From Oleiagrimonas citrea (GTDB taxonomy: Bacteria > Pseudomonadota > Gammaproteobacteria > Xanthomonadales > Rhodanobacteraceae), in assembly GCF_012395255.1 (NCBI RefSeq), contig NZ_JAAZQD010000001.1, positions 840,216-904,215 on the forward strand: 64,000 nt of DNA, read 5' to 3'. The position numbers and the translations under genes are program-made. Each line of letters opens with the position of its first letter. Position 1 is the first letter of the stretch. The notes under the pieces are model-generated. The model was not told where the DNA came from, did no database searches, and was given only the letters and a program-made list of their open reading frames with translations. This document shows positions 28,246 to 38,037 of the stretch, one piece after another.

Positions 28246-29961
28246 TCAGCGCTTACCCAGATAGCGCGAACGCTTGGCTGGCTTGAGGTGAGCCAAGTCG
28301 AGCATGACCAAGCCGTCCACGCACCCCGAAAATCCCGGATCTTCGCCGAAATCCAGGAACTGGACCCCTTCCGGCTCGACCAGATCGACATATTGGCGAT
28401 ACAGAACCGGCATGCTGACGCCCAGCGCATCCAGATGGTTGCGCAGACGCCCCAGGCCGATGCTCGGCTCCAGCCCGTCCAGTTCCTTGCGCACACCGTC
28501 CACGATCTCCGGGGAGATCACGAAGGGGCGTCGCGCGCTGGCCAGACCGGCGCGGCCGAAGTAATGCTGATGCGCGGCCACGATCCACTCACGCGCTTCG
28601 CGCGGCAGACTGACCGACATGCTGACCGGGCCGAACAGGAAGCGCAGCTCGGGATGTTTCTGCAGGTACAGGCCGATACCGCGCCAGAGCTGATCCAGCG
28701 CGCGCGAACGCCAATAGGCCGGCGCGATGAAACTGCGTCCGAGTTCCAGACCCTGCGACAGGTGCGGCTCGCTCAGCTCCGTGTAGTCGAACAGGCTGGC
28801 GCTGTAGAGACCGTTGAGACCGCGCTCGGCGAGAATGCGGCCGCCATGACCGAAGCGGTAGGCGCCGACGACCTTCGAGACCTCCGGATCCCAGAGCACC
28901 AGATGCTCGTACCAGGCGTCGTACTGATCGAGATCGCAGCGCAGTCCCGTGCCCTCGCCGACACGACGGAAGGTCAGTTCGCGCAGCCGCCCGATCTCGC
29001 GCAGCACCGCGCTGTCCTCGCTGCCTTGCAGCAGCCAGGCCTGCTTGCCGTCTGGAAGATCGGCCAGCAGCTCGCCCCGCGCGGCCAGCTCCCCGGCGAT
29101 GAGCTCGACCGGCTCGGCATGCGCCAGCGGTGCCTGGCCGCCGAAAATCAGGCCACGGCCGCGCGCCAGACGGTAGACATGACGCCGCATAAGCCGAGCC
29201 GCGACTTTCGAGTCGTCTTCGCTGCGCTGCTTCAGTTCCTCGGCATCGACTAGCGGACCGATGCTCAGACCGATGCGACGCTGACGACGTCCAACCACCG
29301 CCTCGCGCGGCAGCATCGCCGTCGCCAGCGGCTTGGCCAGCATCGACATGCCATAAAAGGCGGCGGAATTGCGTGCGGCGATGTGCACCGGAAGCACCGG
29401 CGCGCCACTACGACGCGCGATGCGCGCGAAACCGTCGGACCAGGCACCGTCGCGCACGCCGGCCGGCCCCATGCGCGAGACCTCCCCGGCCGGGAAAACA
29501 ATCAGCGCCTGCCCCTCCTCCAGCGCGCGGTAGATGCCGCGCAGGCGCGAAGCCGCGCCCTTGCCGAAGACATCCACCGGCAGCAGCAGCGGCTTCAGAG
29601 CCGGCATCATGCCGAGAATGTCGTTGCCGAGAATGCGTACGTCGCGGCGTACCGAGCCAACCGTTTGCATGAGTGCCAGCGCATCGATCATGCCCAGGGG
29701 ATGATTGGCGACAATCAGCACCGCCCCTTCGGCAGGTACGTGCTCGAGTTCGCGCGGGGTCACACGGCAGGTCACGCCCAGATCACGTAGACCCTGGTCG
29801 ACGAAATCGAAGCCTTCCAGGCCCTCCAGCGCACGCAGGACCTGATTGAAGCGCTCCTCGGCCGCAAGCCGGCCGAGCAGACCCGCCACGGGCTTGCGGA
29901 TGCGCGGATGACTCGCCAGCCAGGGCAGGCGTGACTTCAGGGTTTCTTCAACGCTGAGCAT
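28246..29961 (-). CDS. OlsF-like bifunctional acyltransferase (putative ornithine lipid synthase)
   Basis: Fusion of about 571 residues. The N-terminal half is a PlsC/OlsA-like O-acyltransferase with ANHPLGMIDA (His87) and a VFPAGEVSR motif. The C-terminal half is a GNAT/OlsB-like N-acyltransferase (LRELTFRRVGEG, YRFGHGG, LELGRSFI). This order matches OlsF, which performs both acylations of ornithine lipid synthesis. The start at 29961 has GGAGG seven bases upstream. Ornithine lipids are phosphate-free membrane lipids made under phosphate limitation or stress in several bacteria. The acceptor amino acid is inferred; a different aminolipid is possible. Confidence 0.7.
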   Translation of the reverse strand: MLSVEETLKSRLPWLASHPRIRKPVAGLLGRLAAEERFNQVLRALEGLEGFDFVDQGLRDLGVTCRVTPRELEHVPAEGAVLIVANHPLGMIDALALMQTVGSVRRDVRILGNDILGMMPALKPLLLPVDVFGKGAASRLRGIYRALEEGQALIVFPAGEVSRMGPAGVRDGAWSDGFARIARRSGAPVLPVHIAARNSAAFYGMSMLAKPLATAMLPREAVVGRRQRRIGLSIGPLVDAEELKQRSEDDSKVAARLMRRHVYRLARGRGLIFGGQAPLAHAEPVELIAGELAARGELLADLPDGKQAWLLQGSEDSAVLREIGRLRELTFRRVGEGTGLRCDLDQYDAWYEHLVLWDPEVSKVVGAYRFGHGGRILAERGLNGLYSASLFDYTELSEPHLSQGLELGRSFIAPAYWRSRALDQLWRGIGLYLQKHPELRFLFGPVSMSVSLPREAREWIVAAHQHYFGRAGLASARRPFVISPEIVDGVRKELDGLEPSIGLGRLRNHLDALGVSMPVLYRQYVDLVEPEGVQFLDFGEDPGFSGCVDGLVMLDLAHLKPAKRSRYLGKR

Positions 29962-30121
29962 GACCGTACCTCCCAATCTGCACAGCTACTGTGACGATGC
30001 CATGTTACAGAAGCTCTACAGCCGACGGGACCGATTATGACAGTCCTGCGGGCCTCTCCATACGGCCCAGTATGCACGAGCCCCGAGGGTCCGATCCAGC
30101 CCCTGGAAGAACGCGTCGTCG

Positions 30122-30733
30122 CTAGAAGCCGGCCGCCTTGAAGTACGCCGCGACGCCGGCCAGGAACATCTGCACGGACAGCGCGATCAGCAGCATGCCC
30201 ATCAGCCGCTCCAGCGCGGTCAGCACGCTTTCGCCGAGCCAGCGGAACAGATAGGTGGCGCTGAGCAGGATCACCGAGGTCGCCAGCCAGGCCAGGAACA
30301 GCGCGATGCCCCACTCCATCAGTCGGCCCGGCTGGTTGTTGGCCAGCAGCAGCAACGCCGCCATCGCCGAAGGACCGGCCACGCCGGGAATCGCCATCGG
30401 CACGATGAACGGCTCGCCCTCGCCCGGCTTGCCGAAGATGCCGCCGTCGGCCGGCGGGAACACCATGCGGATACCGATCAGGAACAGCACAATGCCGCCG
30501 CCGATGCTGACCGACTCCTGCTTGAGTTGTAGCAGATTGAGGATGTACTGCCCGCCGACCAGGAACGCCGACAGCACCGCCAGCGCGATCAGCAGCTCGC
30601 GGATCACCACCCAGCGGCGCCGCTGCGGCGGCACGTGCTTGAGCAGACTGAGGAAGAACGGAATATTGCCCAGCGGATCCATGATCAGGAACAACAGGAG
30701 TCCGGCGGACAGCGGGGTCATGTGAGCTTCCAT
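30122..30733 (-). CDS. MarC-family integral membrane protein
   Basis: About 203 residues with six predicted membrane helices. MDPLGNIPFFLSLL near the N-terminus and PMAIPGVAGPSAMA are MarC-family (UPF0056) hallmarks. No transported substrate is established for the family, and the old link to multiple antibiotic resistance has not held. The start MEAHMTPLSAG at 30733 has GGAA upstream; MTPLSAG four codons later is an alternative. Confidence 0.88.
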   Translation of the reverse strand: MEAHMTPLSAGLLLFLIMDPLGNIPFFLSLLKHVPPQRRRWVVIRELLIALAVLSAFLVGGQYILNLLQLKQESVSIGGGIVLFLIGIRMVFPPADGGIFGKPGEGEPFIVPMAIPGVAGPSAMAALLLLANNQPGRLMEWGIALFLAWLATSVILLSATYLFRWLGESVLTALERLMGMLLIALSVQMFLAGVAAYFKAAGF

Positions 30734-30818
30734 GGACGTTTCCGCAGGTAGTAGGCGATCAGGAGTGGGTTCGCGGCGCGCACGCGCCATCCGAAGATAC
30801 GCGGGCCGCCGCCGGAAA

Positions 30819-31610
30819 TCAGGCGGCGTCGGTGACTTGAGCGTCCGGCGCCGGGCGCAGGTCCAGAGTCCGGCCGCGTGCGGACGCGCCCTGGGCGGAA
30901 AGCAGGAAGACCACGGCTTCGGCCGTGGCGTCGGGCGTCGGATGCTTCATAGTGTCCTCGCCGAACCAGGCCATGCGCCGCAGCGACGTACGCATCGGAC
31001 CCGGCAGCAGGGTGTGCACGCGCAAGGAAGAATCGTCGGTCTCGTCGTGCAGGATCGCCGCCATGCGCTCGACCGCAGCCTTGCTGGTGCCATAGGCACC
31101 CCAGTGCGCACGCTGCATGCGTTCAGGATCGTCGGTGACGAAGATCACGGCGCTGTCCGCGGCTTCCTGCAACACCGGCAGGCATGACTGGGTCAGAGCG
31201 AAGGGCGCGGATACGTTGACCTGCATCACCTTCAGCCACTCGTCCGGCTTGTGCATCGCCATCGGCGTCAGGCCCTCGAACATCACCGCGGCGTGAACCA
31301 GACCGTCGAGCCGCCCCAACTCACGCTTGAGCGCGGCCACGATCTCGTCGAAATCGTTGGGTGTGGCCGTCTCCAGGTTCATCGGCGCGATGGCGGGCTG
31401 CGCGCCGCCGGCCTCGATCAATGCATCGTAGAGCTTTTCCAGCTCACGCTTGCGCTTGCCGATCAGCACCGGCGTCGCGCCGGCGGCGGAAACCGCATGC
31501 GCCACCGCGCTGCCGAGACCGCCGGTGGCGCCGGTGATCGCGATCACCCGACCGTCGAGCGGCTTCTCGCCCAGTTGCAGGTCCGCGGGCAAGCCGATCA
31601 TCGGCATCAT
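30819..31610 (-). CDS. SDR-family oxidoreductase (YciK-like)
   Basis: Short-chain dehydrogenase/reductase of 263 residues. The cofactor loop TGATGGLG is near residue 25, and the YGTSK catalytic pair (Tyr/Lys) is present. The position where the catalytic Ser normally lies reads FVTDDPE, so the Ser appears replaced. Activity may be altered or lost. The start ATG overlaps the grxD stop as ATGA, so the two are translationally coupled. Substrate unknown. Confidence 0.82.
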   Translation of the reverse strand: MMPMIGLPADLQLGEKPLDGRVIAITGATGGLGSAVAHAVSAAGATPVLIGKRKRELEKLYDALIEAGGAQPAIAPMNLETATPNDFDEIVAALKRELGRLDGLVHAAVMFEGLTPMAMHKPDEWLKVMQVNVSAPFALTQSCLPVLQEAADSAVIFVTDDPERMQRAHWGAYGTSKAAVERMAAILHDETDDSSLRVHTLLPGPMRTSLRRMAWFGEDTMKHPTPDATAEAVVFLLSAQGASARGRTLDLRPAPDAQVTDAA

Positions 31611-31948
31611 GCCGGACGCTCCGCTTCCATTGCCGCCGACTGCAGGTCGTTCACCATCCGCCCCAGCTGGCCCGATGCCTTCAGGTCCTCGATGATGTCG
31701 CAACCGCCGATCAGTTCCCCCTGGATATACAGCTGCGGAAACGTCGGCCAGTTGCCGAAGTGCGGCAGGCTGGCGCGCACACTGGGATCTTCCTGCACGT
31801 TCACGGCGTGGAACTGCGCGCCGACGCTCTTCAGCGCCTCCGCCGCACGGCTGGAAAATCCGCACATCGGAAATGCGGGCGTGCCCTTCATGAACAGCAC
31901 GATGGGCTGTTCGTCGACAAGGGCCTTGATGCGATCGAGAACGTCCAT
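31607..31948 (-). CDS. grxD: Monothiol glutaredoxin (Grx4 type)
   Basis: 113-residue monothiol glutaredoxin with the CGFS active site (FPMCGFSS) and WPTFPQLYI. Grx4 proteins bind a glutathione-ligated [2Fe-2S] cluster and take part in Fe-S trafficking and iron sensing. The start is MDVLDRIKAL at 31948, giving the usual family length. Divergent from sodB and coupled to the SDR gene. Confidence 0.94.
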   Translation of the reverse strand: MDVLDRIKALVDEQPIVLFMKGTPAFPMCGFSSRAAEALKSVGAQFHAVNVQEDPSVRASLPHFGNWPTFPQLYIQGELIGGCDIIEDLKASGQLGRMVNDLQSAAMEAERPA

Positions 31949-31962
31949 AGATTGATTAGTCT

Positions 31963-32004
31963 TACAATGACCGACGGGCGCCACGCGCCAAAGGCATCAT
32001 TGTA
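31963..32004. promoter_or_regulatory. Inverted repeat TACAATGA-N26-TCATTGTA between grxD and sodB
   Basis: Perfect 8-base arms separated by 26 bases in the divergent grxD/sodB promoter region. Each arm is AT-rich and could be a -10 element of one of the two promoters, or the pair could be an operator shared by them. Both genes relate to iron and redox stress. The role is inferred. Confidence 0.35.
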
Positions 32005-32079
32005 TCGCGGCCGGCCCGCCTCTGCGCAGCCCGCCACGATGCCGCATCGATCCATTCAAGCCCAAAAGGAGTAGCCAGC

Positions 32080-32658
32080 ATGGCGATCGAGCTTCCCCCG
32101 CTTCCCTACGAAAAGAACGCCCTTGAGCCGCACATCTCGGCCGAGACCCTGGACTTCCACTACGGCAAGCATCACCAGGCCTACGTCACCAAGCTCAACG
32201 GCATGATCGAAGGTTCCGAGTTCGCCGACATGGGCCTGGAAGACATCATCAAGAAGTCCTCCGGCGGCATGTTCAACAACGCCGCCCAAGTCTGGAACCA
32301 CACCTTCTACTGGAATTCGCTGAGCCCGAATGGCGGCGGCGACCCGTCCGGCAAGCTGGCCGACGCGCTGACCAAGACGTTCGGCTCGGTGGAAAAATTC
32401 CGCGAGGAATTCAGCACCGCCGCGGCCGGCAACTTCGGCTCGGGCTGGACCTGGCTGGTGCAGCGTCCGGACGGCTCGCTGGCCATCGTCAACACCTCGA
32501 ACGCGGCTACGCCGATCACCGGTGACGACAAGCCGCTGCTGACCATCGACGTATGGGAACACGCCTACTACATCGACTACCGCAACGCCCGTCCGAAGTA
32601 CGTCGAAGCGTTCTGGAACCTGGTCAACTGGGAATTCGTCGCCAGCAACATGGCCTGA
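32080..32658 (+). CDS. sodB: Superoxide dismutase (Fe)
   Basis: Cytoplasmic iron superoxide dismutase of 192 residues. Metal ligands are visible: His in [10 protein letters not shown], His in WNHTFYW, and Asp/His in [21 protein letters not shown] and GSGWTWLV fit FeSOD rather than MnSOD. AAGGAG precedes the ATG. Monocistronic with its own terminator, divergent from grxD. Confidence 0.96.
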   Translation: MAIELPPLPYEKNALEPHISAETLDFHYGKHHQAYVTKLNGMIEGSEFADMGLEDIIKKSSGGMFNNAAQVWNHTFYWNSLSPNGGGDPSGKLADALTKTFGSVEKFREEFSTAAAGNFGSGWTWLVQRPDGSLAIVNTSNAATPITGDDKPLLTIDVWEHAYYIDYRNARPKYVEAFWNLVNWEFVASNMA

Positions 32659-32681
32659 TTCCGACGACATTCCGCACAACG

Positions 32682-32709
32682 AAAAAACCGGCCTCGCGGC
32701 CGGTTTTTT
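32682..32709. terminator. Bidirectional terminator between sodB and purK
   Basis: AAAAAACCGGCC-N4-GGCCGGTTTTTT: perfect stem flanked by A and T runs, so it works for sodB (plus strand) and purK (minus strand), which converge here. Confidence 0.9.
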
Positions 32710-32734
32710 CGTGTCGGAAGACGCGCCACGATGC

Positions 32735-33889
32735 TCAGGACACGGGAAGCTCGAGCAATGGAGCGGCCTGCTCAACGCGTCCCAGCGCCTCCGCTAGCGC
32801 CTGCACGCGGGCACGGACGGTGGCGAAGTCCGGACCACAGACCGTGGCATGGCCAACCTTGCGTCCCGGACGCGGCGACTTGCCGTAATCGTGCCAGTGC
32901 ACGTCGTCCACAGCCAAAGCGGTCGCCATGTCGGGCATCGCGCCGATCCAGTTGAACATGACGCTGCAGCCCCGCACTGCGGTATCGCCCAGTGGCAGCC
33001 CCAGCACGGCGCGCACGTGGTTCTGGAACTGGCTGGTCACGGCGCCGTCGTAGGTCCAGTGCCCGGAATTGTGCACGCGCGGCGCCATCTCGTTGCCAAG
33101 CACACGCCCATCCTTCACGAACAGCTCCAGCGCGAACACGCCGACGTAGCTCAGTCGCTCGGCCAGCGTACGCGCATGGGCGAAGGCGGTGTCGGCAATC
33201 GCTTCCGTGCCCGGCGCGGGGGCCAGACTAAGCGAAAGAATGCCGTCGGCGTGCCAGTTACGCGTCAGTGGCCAGGTGCGGAAATCGCCATCGCGCCCGC
33301 GCACCGCAATCACCGAGACCTCGTAATCGAACGGCACGAAGGATTCGAGAATCAAGCCGTGCTGCGCCGCCTGCTCGCCCAGCGCGTCCCATGCCGCGTC
33401 CGCATCGGCCACGTCGCGCAGCCGGAACTGGCCCTTGCCGTCGTAGCCCAGCCGACGCGTCTTCAGGATCGCCGGCACGCCGATCTCCTCCAGCGCTCGA
33501 TCCAGGTCGGCACGGGTATCGATCGCCGCGAACCGCGCCGTGTCCAGACCGATCTCGCGGAACAGGGTCTTCTCGGCCATGCGGTCTTGCGCGACCGCCA
33601 ACGCCTGCGGCCCCGGATGCACACGCACGTGCTCGGTCAACCACTGCGCGGTCTCGGCCGGCACGTTCTCGAAGTCGAAGGTGGCCACGTCGATGGCCTC
33701 GGCGAACGGCGCGAGCGCCTCGAGATCGCGCCAGTCGGCGCGCTCGGTTGGGGCGAACTGCGCAGCGCAGGGTGTTTCCGCGGTGTCGACGATACGGAAA
33801 GCGGCACCCAGCGGCGCCCCCTCCAGCACCATCATCCGCGCCAACTGCCCGCCGCCGAGAATACCGATGACCTGCTTTTCGTTGCTCAT
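32735..33889 (-). CDS. purK: N5-carboxyaminoimidazole ribonucleotide synthase
   Basis: ATP-grasp ligase that makes N5-CAIR from AIR, ATP and bicarbonate in purine synthesis. The 384 residues open with [13 protein letters not shown]. The ATP-grasp elements [13 protein letters not shown] and ALELFVKDG, and the metal-site segment [14 protein letters not shown], are all present. The start overlaps the purE stop as ATGA. Confidence 0.96.
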   Translation of the reverse strand: MSNEKQVIGILGGGQLARMMVLEGAPLGAAFRIVDTAETPCAAQFAPTERADWRDLEALAPFAEAIDVATFDFENVPAETAQWLTEHVRVHPGPQALAVAQDRMAEKTLFREIGLDTARFAAIDTRADLDRALEEIGVPAILKTRRLGYDGKGQFRLRDVADADAAWDALGEQAAQHGLILESFVPFDYEVSVIAVRGRDGDFRTWPLTRNWHADGILSLSLAPAPGTEAIADTAFAHARTLAERLSYVGVFALELFVKDGRVLGNEMAPRVHNSGHWTYDGAVTSQFQNHVRAVLGLPLGDTAVRGCSVMFNWIGAMPDMATALAVDDVHWHDYGKSPRPGRKVGHATVCGPDFATVRARVQALAEALGRVEQAAPLLELPVS

Positions 33890-34392
33890 GCCGGCCTCGG
33901 ATCAGGGTGAGCCAATACGTTCTGCGTCTGCTCGGCGCGGAAGGTCTCCAGCGCCGAAGCCACGTCCGCGTCATGCAAGGCCAGCACGGAAGCCGCCAGC
34001 AGAGCGGCATTGCCCGCGCCGGCCTTGCCGATCGCCAGCGTGCCGACGGGAATGCCGGTCGGCATCTGTGCGATCGAAAGCAGGGAATCCATGCCGCTCA
34101 GCGCCTTCGACTGTACCGGCACGCCGAACACCGGCAGTCGCGTCTTAGCTGCAAGCATGCCCGGCAGATGCGCCGCGCCGCCGGCACCGGCGATGATGAT
34201 CTGGATACCGCGACCGGCCGCCTGCTCGGCATATTCGAACAGCAGGTCCGGCGTGCGATGCGCGGACACTACGCGGGTTTCATGGGCAATGCCAAGCCTT
34301 TCAAGCATGGCCACGGCGTGCTGCATGGTTTCCCAGTCGGAACGGGAACCCATGACCACGCCGACACGGGGAGCGGGTGGGGTCGAGTTCAT
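33886..34392 (-). CDS. purE: N5-carboxyaminoimidazole ribonucleotide mutase
   Basis: Moves the carboxylate of N5-CAIR to give CAIR, the step after PurK. Class I PurE of about 168 residues with [16 protein letters not shown] and [12 protein letters not shown]. The start is MNSTPPAP at 34392; a TTG five codons upstream is less likely. Overlaps purK by 4 bases and forms the purEK operon. Confidence 0.95.
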   Translation of the reverse strand: MNSTPPAPRVGVVMGSRSDWETMQHAVAMLERLGIAHETRVVSAHRTPDLLFEYAEQAAGRGIQIIIAGAGGAAHLPGMLAAKTRLPVFGVPVQSKALSGMDSLLSIAQMPTGIPVGTLAIGKAGAGNAALLAASVLALHDADVASALETFRAEQTQNVLAHPDPRPA

Positions 34393-34426
34393 GGTCGGTC
34401 CATCCAAAAGAAGCTATTGTAATGGC

Positions 34427-34690
34427 ATGGACAAACACCTGCTCGACATCCTTTGCTGCCCGGTCAGCAAAACGCCGGTTCGCCCTCTGCAGACAAGCGA
34501 ACTGGACCGTCTGAACCAAGCCATTTCGCGCGGAGAGATCGACACCGTCGCGGGCGTGCGCGTGGAAGCCGCTCTTAAGGCGGCCCTGGTGACCACCGAC
34601 GGCCGTGTGATCTATCGCATCGAGGACGACATTCCAGTGATGCTTCCCGAGGAAGGCATCGGCACCACTCAACTCGGCGAGAGCCTCTGA
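34427..34690 (+). CDS. Trm112-family zinc-binding protein (UPF0434/YcaR-like)
   Basis: 87 residues starting MDKHLLDILCCPVSK, typical of the Trm112/UPF0434 family, with IYRIEDDIPVMLPEE at the C-terminus. Canonical members have CPxC-type zinc ligands; only the CCP pair is visible here, so metal binding may be weak or lost. Bacterial members are small and poorly characterised. An internal insertion (EIDTVAGVRVEAALKAAL) makes it longer than the usual 60 residues. Divergent from purE. Confidence 0.8.
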   Translation: MDKHLLDILCCPVSKTPVRPLQTSELDRLNQAISRGEIDTVAGVRVEAALKAALVTTDGRVIYRIEDDIPVMLPEEGIGTTQLGESL

Positions 34691-34815
34691 GCGGGGCTTT
34701 CGAGGAAGAATCCGGATCCCTGACAGGACAACGTGAACGGCCTCACGTTTTGTGAAAACGGTTGGACGACAATGTTACCCATGGGCGCATGTGCGGCGTC
34801 CCAATGGAATCCGTC

Positions 34816-37131
34816 ATGAACAACGTCAACGAACGCAGCAATCTCAGCAACATCGTCGATCTGGCCGAACGCAGCGGCAGTATCGCCAGTGACCCGCGCA
34901 ATGAGCGCGTCGGCGAGTTGCTTGCTTCGGTGCGCGGCATCGGCACGCGTCGGCTGATGAGCCTGATGGGCGGCATGTTCGACAATGTGGACGACGCCCT
35001 GTTCGATCTCGCCGAAAAGGCCGAGAACAACGCCGTGCAGACCCAGTACTTCGATGGCATGCGCGACGTGCGCAAAAAGCGCCCGCTGATCGAGCGCAGC
35101 TTCATCGACATGATCACCGGCGCGTTCTCCCGACTGGCCGGCGGCCATCGCCAGGAGCACGGCGACTCGCAGAACGAGCATCGCGGCTTCGGCGGCGCGC
35201 CGGAGCTGTCGCTGGTCGACGAGAGCGATCTGGAAGAATCGCTGGCCGTCACCAGCATGACCAGCAAGGCCGAAGGCCGTCTTTCGCACAGTCTGTTCGC
35301 GGTGAACCAGCGCCTGACCGTGATCTGCGGTGGCACCAAGGTCGACAATGCCGACAACCCCATCGGGCCGGCCCTGCTGACCCGTTCCTTCGGCGAGGCC
35401 ATGAATGAGCTGAAGGTCGAGGTCCGTGTCAAGCTGATCGTGCTCAAGCTGTTCGAACGCTACGTCCTCAACAACCTCGAACCGCTGTACGAAGAGATCA
35501 ACCACGCGCTGATCCAGGCAGGCGTCCTGCCCCAGTTGCGTACTCCGGGCGCCAAGCGATCCAACACGCCGACCCGCAACGCGGCCGGCAGTGCCGACGC
35601 GCAGCAAGATCAGGAAGACGAACAAGATCCGTCGATGCTGCGCACGAAGCTGGTCGAAACACTGCAGTCGCTGCTCGCCGAACGTCGTCAGAGCTTCGGC
35701 TACGCGAATGCCTCGATGGGCAACAGCGGTCCGTCGCTGAGTCCCGCCGAGCTGCTGGGCGCGCTGTCCGTGCTGCAGGGCGAGGTGGCCCGCAGCACGG
35801 TATCGATGCCAGCGCAGATTCCCGCCGACACGGTACTTTCCGCCGAAGACGTGCGCCTGCTCAAGGAACAGCTGGTCCGCCAGATCAGCCATCTGCGCGG
35901 CGAGGCCAAGTCCTACGTCTCGGGCGCCGACGAGGACACCATCGACCTCGTCAGCATGCTGTTCGAGTACATCCTGCAGGATCACAACCTGCCGATGGAA
36001 ATGCAGGTGCTGCTGGCTCGTCTGCAGATCCCCTACCTGAAAGCATCGATCCTAGACCGGCGCCTGTTCGCGCACGCCAACCATCCGGCGCGCCGCCTGC
36101 TCGACGAACTGGCCGAAGCCGCCAAGGGCTGGTCGGCCGAATCCGATCGCGATCAGCGTCTGCTGAACAAGGTGCGCAGTGTCGTCGAGACACTGCTGTC
36201 GGACTTCGATGACGACATCGAGGTCTTCAGTCAACAACTGGACGACTTCCGCAAGTTCCTCGACAACACCAATCGCCGCGCGCAGCTGGCCGAGCAGCGT
36301 GCCGCCGAGGCCACGCGCGGTCGCGAGAAACTGCAGCAGGCGCGCCGACGCGCCGCGCAGGAAATCCTTTCGCGCATCGATGGACGCGAGCTGCCGGCCC
36401 TGGTCAATGGCATCCTGACCCGTGCCTGGGCCAACTATCTGGTGCTGACGCTGCTGCGCCACGGCGAGGAATCCAAGGAATTCCGTGTCGGCCTGCGCTT
36501 CGTCGACGACTTCGTGTGGAGCGTCGGCCCGATCCACGGCGACGCCGAACGCGCCCGGCTCAACCAGTTGCTGCCACTGCTTGAGAAATCGCTGCGCCAT
36601 GGTCTGGCGACGGTCGCATTCCAGGATGGCGACGTCGAAAACCTGATGCGGCAGCTGAACACGCTCTACAACGGCCAACTCAATCTTCGCGAAGAACCGG
36701 AGCCGACGGCGGCCGTCGTCGAAGAAAACATGCCGATTCCCGAGAGCATGGAAGCCATTGCCACACCGGAGACGCTGAGCGAGACCGAGACCGCCAAGCC
36801 GGCCACCGAAGCCGACAGCCCCGAGGTGCAACGCGTGCGCGCCCTCAAGGTCGGCACCTGGGTCGAGTTCCAGGCGGACAGCGAGCGACCGGAACGCGCG
36901 AAGCTTTCGTGGATCAGCCCGATCAGCGGCAAGTACCTGTTCGTCAATCGACGCGGCCTGAAGGTCGCCGACAAGACGCTGGAACAATTTGCGGCCGAAC
37001 TGGCTTCCGGTCAGACCGTTGTACTCGAGGAGCTTCCGTTGTTCGATCGCGCACTCGATGCCATCGTCGAACGTCTGCGCAATTCGCAGACCGAATCCGA
37101 CGCCGACAACGCCCCGCAACCAAACGCATGA
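34816..37131 (+). CDS. DUF1631-family protein
   Basis: Large cytoplasmic protein of about 771 residues, mostly alpha-helical, matching the DUF1631 family (sometimes misnamed thymidine phosphorylase). Helical signatures include FDNVDDALFDLAEKAE and DMITGAFSRL. A charged linker (about 650-690) joins a C-terminal beta-rich module (GTWVEFQADSERPERAKLSW) that resembles PilZ-like folds, without a clear RxxxR motif. The start is uncertain: ATG 34816 has GGAA upstream; ATGs at 34804 and 34789 are alternatives. Its stop overlaps the nadC start as ATGA. Confidence 0.75.
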   Translation: MNNVNERSNLSNIVDLAERSGSIASDPRNERVGELLASVRGIGTRRLMSLMGGMFDNVDDALFDLAEKAENNAVQTQYFDGMRDVRKKRPLIERSFIDMITGAFSRLAGGHRQEHGDSQNEHRGFGGAPELSLVDESDLEESLAVTSMTSKAEGRLSHSLFAVNQRLTVICGGTKVDNADNPIGPALLTRSFGEAMNELKVEVRVKLIVLKLFERYVLNNLEPLYEEINHALIQAGVLPQLRTPGAKRSNTPTRNAAGSADAQQDQEDEQDPSMLRTKLVETLQSLLAERRQSFGYANASMGNSGPSLSPAELLGALSVLQGEVARSTVSMPAQIPADTVLSAEDVRLLKEQLVRQISHLRGEAKSYVSGADEDTIDLVSMLFEYILQDHNLPMEMQVLLARLQIPYLKASILDRRLFAHANHPARRLLDELAEAAKGWSAESDRDQRLLNKVRSVVETLLSDFDDDIEVFSQQLDDFRKFLDNTNRRAQLAEQRAAEATRGREKLQQARRRAAQEILSRIDGRELPALVNGILTRAWANYLVLTLLRHGEESKEFRVGLRFVDDFVWSVGPIHGDAERARLNQLLPLLEKSLRHGLATVAFQDGDVENLMRQLNTLYNGQLNLREEPEPTAAVVEENMPIPESMEAIATPETLSETETAKPATEADSPEVQRVRALKVGTWVEFQADSERPERAKLSWISPISGKYLFVNRRGLKVADKTLEQFAAELASGQTVVLEELPLFDRALDAIVERLRNSQTESDADNAPQPNA

Positions 37132-37997
37132 CCCGAACCGACAATCACCATGCGCCCGCCCTGCCTGCGGGCGATGTCATCGCGCGCGACGTGGAACGCG
37201 CACTCGATGAAGACCTGGGAAGCGGCGACGCCACGGCCGACCTGCTCGACGCACACGCAGTGGCCCGCGCCGAATTGCTGTGCCGCGACGAGGCCATCGT
37301 GGCCGGCATCGCCTGGTTCGACGCCTGCTTTCACCGGCTGGATCCGAGCATCGCCATCGACTGGTCCGTGCGCGACGGCGAACGAGTCGCCGCCGACAGC
37401 GTGCTGTGCCGTCTTCGCGGCAATGCCCGCGCGCTCGTCAGCGCCGAGCGCACCGCGCTGAACTTCCTGCAAACACTGTCCGGCACCGCCACGCGCACGG
37501 CCCGCTACGTCGCCGCCGTGGCCGGCACGGGAACCCGCATCCTCGATACACGGAAGACCCTACCCGGTCTGCGCATGGCTCAGAAATACGCGGTCCGATG
37601 CGGCGGCGGGCACAACCATCGCATTGGCCTGTTCGACGCCATCCTCATCAAGGAAAACCACATCGCTGCCGCTGGCGGATTGCGCGAAGCCGTTGTTGCG
37701 GCACGCGCGCGTCACCCGGACCTGATGCTGGAAGTCGAAGTCGAAAATCTGGATGAACTCGAACAGGCACTGGATGCCGGCGTCGACCGCGTCATGCTGG
37801 ACGAATTCGGCCCGGAGATGCTCGACCTCGCTGTGGCCCGCGCACAGGGCAAGGTCGAACTGGAAGTCTCCGGCGGCATCGACCTGGATTCGATCGGCGA
37901 TGTCGCTCGACGCGGCGTGGACTACATTTCGATCGGGGCACTGACCAAGCACGTGCATGCGGTGGATCTGTCGTTCCGCGTGCACATCCCGCGCTGA
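37128..37997 (+). CDS. nadC: Nicotinate-nucleotide pyrophosphorylase (carboxylating)
   Basis: Quinolinate phosphoribosyltransferase of NAD synthesis, 289 residues. ALDEDLGSGDATADLL, ERTALNFLQTLSGTATRT, DTRKTLPGLR and KENHI are the family hallmarks. The start overlaps the DUF1631 stop (ATGA). It is followed by a DUF3301 gene in the same direction. Confidence 0.96.
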   Translation: MTRTDNHHAPALPAGDVIARDVERALDEDLGSGDATADLLDAHAVARAELLCRDEAIVAGIAWFDACFHRLDPSIAIDWSVRDGERVAADSVLCRLRGNARALVSAERTALNFLQTLSGTATRTARYVAAVAGTGTRILDTRKTLPGLRMAQKYAVRCGGGHNHRIGLFDAILIKENHIAAAGGLREAVVAARARHPDLMLEVEVENLDELEQALDAGVDRVMLDEFGPEMLDLAVARAQGKVELEVSGGIDLDSIGDVARRGVDYISIGALTKHVHAVDLSFRVHIPR

Positions 37998-38037
37998 CGC
38001 ACTTGTCGTCGCCTCTGGGCGTACCCAGAATAAGTCC

